A DNA stretch of 64,000 bases from Candidatus Binatus sp. (GTDB lineage: Bacteria > Desulfobacterota > Binatia > Binatales > Binataceae). The stretch lies in contig NZ_JAUSKL010000051.1 of assembly GCF_030646925.1 (NCBI RefSeq), positions 23,379 to 87,378 of the forward strand. The letters are read 5' to 3'. Positions 60,576 through 64,000 of the stretch are shown here, one piece after another. A program made the position numbers and the translations under genes. The notes under the pieces were generated by a model. That model saw nothing but the letters and a program-made list of their open reading frames with translations. It had not been told where the DNA came from and searched no databases. Position 1 is the stretch's first letter; each line of letters begins with the position of its first letter.

Positions 60576-61346
60576 TCAGTACGCCGCGCTCTTGCGTGCC
60601 GAATCGATCAACCGCTGTATTTCTTCCTCGGTGAAGCCGGCCAGCATCCGCGCTTCTTTCGCGATCGTCAGCAGCATCCCGTCGTCGTTCTCGATATCTT
60701 CCTGCGCGCGGCGTCCACCGCGGAAATTGAACACCTGATCGACCATGTCCTGGAACGCCTGCGCGCGGGCAAGGCGTTCGGGGTCGCCCTCGGTCAGCTT
60801 GCGCATCCACTTCGAACCCATCCTCACGTGCGTGATTTCATCGGCCAGCACATAATCGACGGCGCGCTCGATCACTTCGTCGCCGTTGCGCTGCGCGATT
60901 CGAATCAACTGATCGAAGACGTCGCACGCGAGGCCCTCAAGCCCGCGATTGATTCCCGCGACGCGCGCGGCGGGATCCTCGGCCTGCGTGCATCGCCACA
61001 GAATTTCCGTCTCGACGTAGTCGCCCGGATGCGCGCCCATGTACTCGACCAGCCGCTGGAAAATTTCGGCGTGCCGCGCTTCGTCCCAGACCTGGCGCGC
61101 CATGTCGAGCTGGAATTCCCACGGCGCGTCGGGAAAATCGAACAGCGTGCGGCCCGCCGCTTCCATCGCCTGCAACTCGCCGGTGTAAATTCCGTGCAGG
61201 CGCGAGCGCAAAGTCTCCTCGTCGAACGGCGCCGGACGCCCGCCCTCCAGGCCCTGCTCCTCGCGAATCTCGCGCACTTGCCGGCTCCGCATCACGACCC
61301 AATTTTCGGGACGCGCGAGCCGATCGACCGGGATAAATTTTTCCAT
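60576..61346 (-). CDS. Ferritin-like diiron protein, last gene of the operon
   Basis: A 256-residue four-helix protein with a complete diiron ligand set in order E57 (GELQAME), E89xxH92 (DEARH), E137 (RGLEGLA) and E170xxH173 (DEITH). This E...ExxH...E...ExxH pattern is that of ferritin-like oxidases and oxygenases. The C-terminus contains EEEIQRLIDSARKSAAY. It is about 65% identical by eye with the neighbouring 266-residue protein, so the two arose by tandem duplication. No signal peptide. The specific reaction is unknown; candidates are oxidation of a lipid or aromatic, or iron/oxidative-stress handling. Confidence 0.82.
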   Translation of the reverse strand: MEKFIPVDRLARPENWVVMRSRQVREIREEQGLEGGRPAPFDEETLRSRLHGIYTGELQAMEAAGRTLFDFPDAPWEFQLDMARQVWDEARHAEIFQRLVEYMGAHPGDYVETEILWRCTQAEDPAARVAGINRGLEGLACDVFDQLIRIAQRNGDEVIERAVDYVLADEITHVRMGSKWMRKLTEGDPERLARAQAFQDMVDQVFNFRGGRRAQEDIENDDGMLLTIAKEARMLAGFTEEEIQRLIDSARKSAAY

Positions 61347-61370
61347 GATTCGATTTCCTTTGCGCCGCGC

Positions 61371-62171
61371 TCAGTAGGCCGTGCTTTTGCCGAAGCCGTG
61401 CACCAGCCGATCGATTTCTTCTTCCGTGAAGCCCGCGAGCAGCCGCGCCTCGCGCGCGATCGTGATCCCGCCGTCAATTTCGATTTCCCTGCCATCGACC
61501 ATCTGCTTGATATGCGGCGCATCCTCGACGGTCGTGCGTCCACCGTTGAAATTGAACAGCGCATCGATATTGTCCTGGAAGGCCTGTGCCCGCGCGAGCC
61601 GCTCGGGATCGCCCTCGGTCAGCTTGCGCATCCACTTCGAACCCATCCGCACGTGCGTGATTTCGTCAGCGAGCACGTAATCGACCGCTCGTTCGATAAC
61701 TTCGTCGCCTATGTTCTGCGCGAGCCTGATAAGCTGTTCGAACACGTCGCACGCGAGCCCCTCGAGGCCGCGATTTATTCCCGCAATCCGCGCCGCCGGA
61801 TCCTCGGCCTGCGTGCACGACCACAGCACCTCGCCCTCGGGAAATTCGCCGTAGTAGGAGCCGACGTACTCGAGCAACTTCAGGTAGATCTCGGCGTGGC
61901 GCGATTCGTCCCACACCTGGCGCGCCATGTCGAGCTGGAACTCCCACGGCGCGTCGGGAAAGTCGTAGAGCGTGCGGCCGGCCGCTTCCATCGCCTGGAA
62001 CTCACCGGCGCAGATTCCGTGTAGCCGCGCTTTCAGAAAATCTTCTTCGTATGGCATCGAGCTGTTGGGCGAAAGCCCCTGCTCGACGCGCGCATTACGC
62101 AAGCGCTCCGCCGGCAGCAGGATATGATCCGCAGGGCGGGCGAGCTTATCGACGGGAATCATTCGCTGCAT
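61371..62171 (-). CDS. Ferritin-like diiron protein, tandem paralogue
   Basis: A 266-residue paralogue of the downstream gene with all six candidate ligands at the same positions (E57, E89, H92, E137, E170, H173). The segments RGLEGLACDVF and YVLADEITHVRMGSKWMRKLTEGDPERLARAQAF are almost unchanged. The C-terminal third differs (VDGREIEIDGGITIAREARLLAGFTEEEIDRLVHGFGKSTAY) and has a 10-residue insertion. It lies 24 bases upstream of its copy and 18 bases downstream of the second NTF2-like gene. Both start with the same pattern (M-x-x-x-IPVD-x-LARP), which may be a shared docking tail. Confidence 0.82.
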   Translation of the reverse strand: MQRMIPVDKLARPADHILLPAERLRNARVEQGLSPNSSMPYEEDFLKARLHGICAGEFQAMEAAGRTLYDFPDAPWEFQLDMARQVWDESRHAEIYLKLLEYVGSYYGEFPEGEVLWSCTQAEDPAARIAGINRGLEGLACDVFEQLIRLAQNIGDEVIERAVDYVLADEITHVRMGSKWMRKLTEGDPERLARAQAFQDNIDALFNFNGGRTTVEDAPHIKQMVDGREIEIDGGITIAREARLLAGFTEEEIDRLVHGFGKSTAY

Positions 62172-62189
62172 GATGTGCTCCTCTGCGCT

Positions 62190-62576
62190 CTACCTGGTCC
62201 ATCCGGAACGGCGGCCGGTCAGGTTTGCGATTTCACGCACAGTCCAGTGTCCGTTCTCTTCGCCGAGCCGAAACTGAATCGTCGATGGCGCGCTAGCGCC
62301 GCCGCTCAATTGCACCTTGAAATAGTGATGCTTCGCGACGCGGGCCCGCGCAATCACTTCGAACTTATCATAGGCGCATGACCCGGTCGCGTCGAAGATT
62401 CGTGCGACGTCCGCGACTGCCTCGCGCGAGGTCATCGTTTCAGCCGCGGCGCGATCATGGTTCATGATCGCGCGGATCAGATTCTCCGCCGCGGCGAGCA
62501 TCGCAGGCGGCGGCTCGGCCACCCTGCCGATCGGCTGCGGACCCATCACGTTGCCGCGCTCGCCGAGATCAGGCAT
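62190..62576 (-). CDS. NTF2-like protein (second of two)
   Basis: A 128-residue soluble protein. The opening helix (AAENLIRAIMNHDRAAAETMTSREAVADVARIF) is followed by beta strands that end ENGHWTVREIANLTGRRSGW, consistent with a cystatin-like NTF2 cone. The ATG at 62576 (MPDLGERGN) is chosen as it overlaps the end of the upstream gene by 8 bases; the longer open frame has no family support. The last strand and its R-x-S-x-W ending recur in the neighbouring protein (RWLIVAVEDISNKRSSW), so the two are paralogous or form a heterodimer. Function unknown; such domains often act as small-ligand pockets. Confidence 0.6.
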   Translation of the reverse strand: MPDLGERGNVMGPQPIGRVAEPPPAMLAAAENLIRAIMNHDRAAAETMTSREAVADVARIFDATGSCAYDKFEVIARARVAKHHYFKVQLSGGASAPSTIQFRLGEENGHWTVREIANLTGRRSGWTR

Positions 62577-62967
62577 TGCCGTTCTCCGCCCGTACTTGCG
62601 CGGCCGCGGTCTTGAGATCGGGCACATCGCTCCACGACGAGCGCTTGTTCGAGATATCCTCGACCGCGACGATCAGCCATCTGCCATCGGGCTCGCGCCG
62701 CCATCGATACAAGAACTTGAGCGTGCGCGCGCCGGATTCAATTTTCAGCTTCGAGATGAAATGACCGCCGATCCGCGCGAGGCCGAGTGCTTCGACCGCG
62801 ATCGGATCTGGTAGTTTCGCGATCTCAGCCGCCGCCTGCCTGTATGCCTCAAGCGTGGACGCCGCGGCCGCCACGAATTTTTCGGCTACAGAAGTGTCGC
62901 GCCGTGCGATTGCCTCGCGAAACGCCGCTATCGCGCCGTGCAATTCCGGAAATCTTTCCTGCTCCAT
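62569..62967 (-). CDS. NTF2-like protein (first of two)
   Basis: A 132-residue protein with an N-terminal helical pair (HGAIAAFREAIARRDTSVAEKFVAAAASTLEAYRQAAAEIA) followed by a beta-sheet portion (LKFLYRWRREPDGRWLIVAVEDIS). It is similar in layout to the overlapping downstream gene. Membership of the NTF2/SnoaL-like fold is inferred from the length, the helical start and the final strand pair, not from a specific motif. Placed between a ferritin-like gene and its paralogue, it probably belongs to the same function. It starts at ATG 62967, 22 bases after the stop of the upstream ferritin-like gene. Confidence 0.6.
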   Translation of the reverse strand: MEQERFPELHGAIAAFREAIARRDTSVAEKFVAAAASTLEAYRQAAAEIAKLPDPIAVEALGLARIGGHFISKLKIESGARTLKFLYRWRREPDGRWLIVAVEDISNKRSSWSDVPDLKTAAAQVRAENGNA

Positions 62968-62989
62968 AATCTTGGCTCAACTGTCCCGA

Positions 62990-63610
62990 TTAACTGCGCC
63001 CCAGTTTTTTGCGCGGCTGTTCCGCCTCCGACTCGAAGCCGGTGACGCCGCCCGACGCGCCGAGCAGTTCCTCCAGATGCGCCTGCCACTTGGACGCGCG
63101 CGCATGCTTTTCCTTCGCGTCGAGCAAATCATCAAGCAGCACCAGTCCGCGCTCGACGTGGGCCTTTTCCTCATCGACCAGGCGCTCGAGGATTCTGAGC
63201 GTTGGCGGCTCGTACACCGGATTCATCGCGGACACATGCGAGCTGTAATGCGAAATCAGATGCGGCTTCAGGACGCGATAAATCCCGACCATGCGCTCGA
63301 TCGTGTCCTCCCATTCCTCCTTGTCCTCGATCGCGTTCATGAACGCGACGAACGCGTCGTTCGGCGGCTTCGATACCTGCGGCTGCGCGCGAAGTTCCGG
63401 CAGGCGCTTGCCCAGCGCGTCGGTATGGAGCGCGTCCTCGTACACCTGCTTCGCCATCTCGAGCTTGACCGCGAGTTCCGGCGTGAGCGCAATCCAGCCC
63501 GCCATCATGCGCATCATGCGTTCCTCGGCGTAGCGATAATTCTGAATATAGATGACGCTCTGGCGCACGCTGTAAACGCCGTCGAGAGTTCGTCTGTCGT
63601 ACAGTGCCAT
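62990..63610 (-). CDS. Third ferritin-like diiron protein
   Basis: A 206-residue four-helix protein, more distant from the two downstream. Helix 1 carries YAEERMMRMMAGW (E29/E30), helix 2 VYEDALHTDALGKRLPELR (DxxH or ExxxH around residues 58-62), and helix 4 VDEEKAHVERG (E148xxH151). The second glutamate helix is around EDKEEWEDTIERMVGIY. The layout resembles PaaA/PaaC-type or miaE-type ferritin-like oxygenase subunits. The C-terminus is basic (EQPRKKLGRS). It starts 3 bases after the TetR gene stop, so both are in one transcript. Confidence 0.72.
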   Translation of the reverse strand: MALYDRRTLDGVYSVRQSVIYIQNYRYAEERMMRMMAGWIALTPELAVKLEMAKQVYEDALHTDALGKRLPELRAQPQVSKPPNDAFVAFMNAIEDKEEWEDTIERMVGIYRVLKPHLISHYSSHVSAMNPVYEPPTLRILERLVDEEKAHVERGLVLLDDLLDAKEKHARASKWQAHLEELLGASGGVTGFESEAEQPRKKLGRS

Positions 63611-63613
63611 CGA

Positions 63614-64000
63614 CTAACTCCTTCCGTGAGGCCCGTTCGCGTTCGACGATCGAGTCAGCGCCGCGGCTTCGGAGAAGAATCTACCTTCGACGATCGCCGC
63701 GATTTCGCGCCAGTAGGTTTCCTTGTCAGTATGCTTCAGATTGTTCGCGCCCATCGCCCAGCCCGCGCACAGCATGTGAATCGCATGCACGGCGCTCCGC
63801 GTATCGTCGAACTGGATGACATGCATCGATTTTCCGCGCTCGATTATTTCAGCCACGACGCCAAGATAGTCGCTCGCAATCTTTTTCAGCGCATTACGAA
63901 ATTCGGGCCGGCGTTCGAGATAGCGCGCCTCGTGATGCAACACGTTGAAGGCCTCGCGATAGCGATCGATCACGTCGAGGATCGCGCGCATCACGTCGAT
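63614..64000 (-). CDS. TetR-family regulator, C-terminal part (cut by the window edge)
   Basis: The gene continues beyond the window; 128 codons plus the stop are present (the frame enters with I-D-V-M-R). The visible sequence (YREAFNVLHHEARYLERRPEFRNALKKIASDYLGVVAEIIERG ... DDTRSAVHAIHMLCAGWAMGANNL) is typical of the ligand-binding domain of TetR regulators that follow fatty-acid or xenobiotic CoA genes. The DNA-binding domain is outside. As the first gene of the ferritin-like operon it probably controls that operon. Confidence 0.78.
   Translation of the reverse strand: MDVMRAILDVIDRYREAFNVLHHEARYLERRPEFRNALKKIASDYLGVVAEIIERGKSMHVIQFDDTRSAVHAIHMLCAGWAMGANNLKHTDKETYWREIAAIVEGRFFSEAAALTRSSNANGPHGRS

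Overview
The window is one contiguous stretch of a GC-rich, Gram-negative, aerobic bacterial chromosome. Its features are lipobox lipoproteins, a secretin, an aa3-type oxidase, a Rieske/cytochrome b complex and a meso-DAP type MurE. The protein style (FtsZ tail ending in [11 protein letters not shown]-type PEP carboxykinase, CaiB/acyl-CoA dehydrogenase genes, DUF4838) suggests a deltaproteobacterial or Binatota/Desulfobacterota-like lineage. That placement is inference from gene style, not from a marker search.

Layout. (1) 1-10.8 kb, minus strand: a respiratory supercluster read as coxB-c, coxA, coxC, a CoxIV-like membrane protein, a di-heme cytochrome c, Rieske, a cytochrome b-c fusion and ctaG. 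It continues into pgi, a Gfo/Idh/MocA oxidoreductase and the start of a further gene at the edge. A lone lipoprotein follows (11-11.9 kb). (2) 12.1-22.3 kb, plus strand: a Flp/Tad pilus cluster (TadG-like, flp, tadE, cpaB, cpaC secretin, tadZ, tadA/cpaF, tadB, tadC, TPR protein). (3) 22.3-25.8 kb: a patchwork of dispersed repeats, a peroxiredoxin whose start region is duplicated five times, a low-GC two-gene insert next to a degenerate tRNA, and a HAD hydrolase. (4) 25.8-27.1 kb: a sigma-54 activator gene followed by a parS-like centromere site. (5) 27.1-33.7 kb, minus strand: Mrp, glycosyltransferase, a heterodimeric ABC exporter and an aminopeptidase lipoprotein. (6) 33.8-41.3 kb, plus strand: DUF4838 protein, acyl-CoA dehydrogenase, class III CoA-transferase, a lipoprotein and a large AAA+-like ATPase. 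Two small minus-strand genes follow. (7) 42.8-58.4 kb: a compact dcw division/cell-wall cluster from mraZ to ftsZ that lacks murF and ddl. (8) 58.5-64 kb, minus strand: pckG, then a six-gene operon of three ferritin-like diiron proteins, two NTF2-like proteins and a TetR regulator cut by the window edge.

How the parts connect. Sequences matching the sigma-54 -24/-12 consensus lie immediately before the TadG-like gene, before flp and before the sigma-54 activator gene. This suggests a dedicated, self-regulated sigma-54 circuit for the pilus. The respiratory genes appear to encode a quinol:cytochrome c reductase and a caa3-type oxidase as one unit. In the dcw cluster most neighbours overlap or nearly touch, and an MraZ box sits at the front. 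The most promising less-described items are the sigma-54/Tad circuit, the ferritin/NTF2 operon, the stand-alone P-loop ATPase at 38.9-41.3 kb, the POTRA-less FtsQ-like protein, and the duplicated FtsZ tail.
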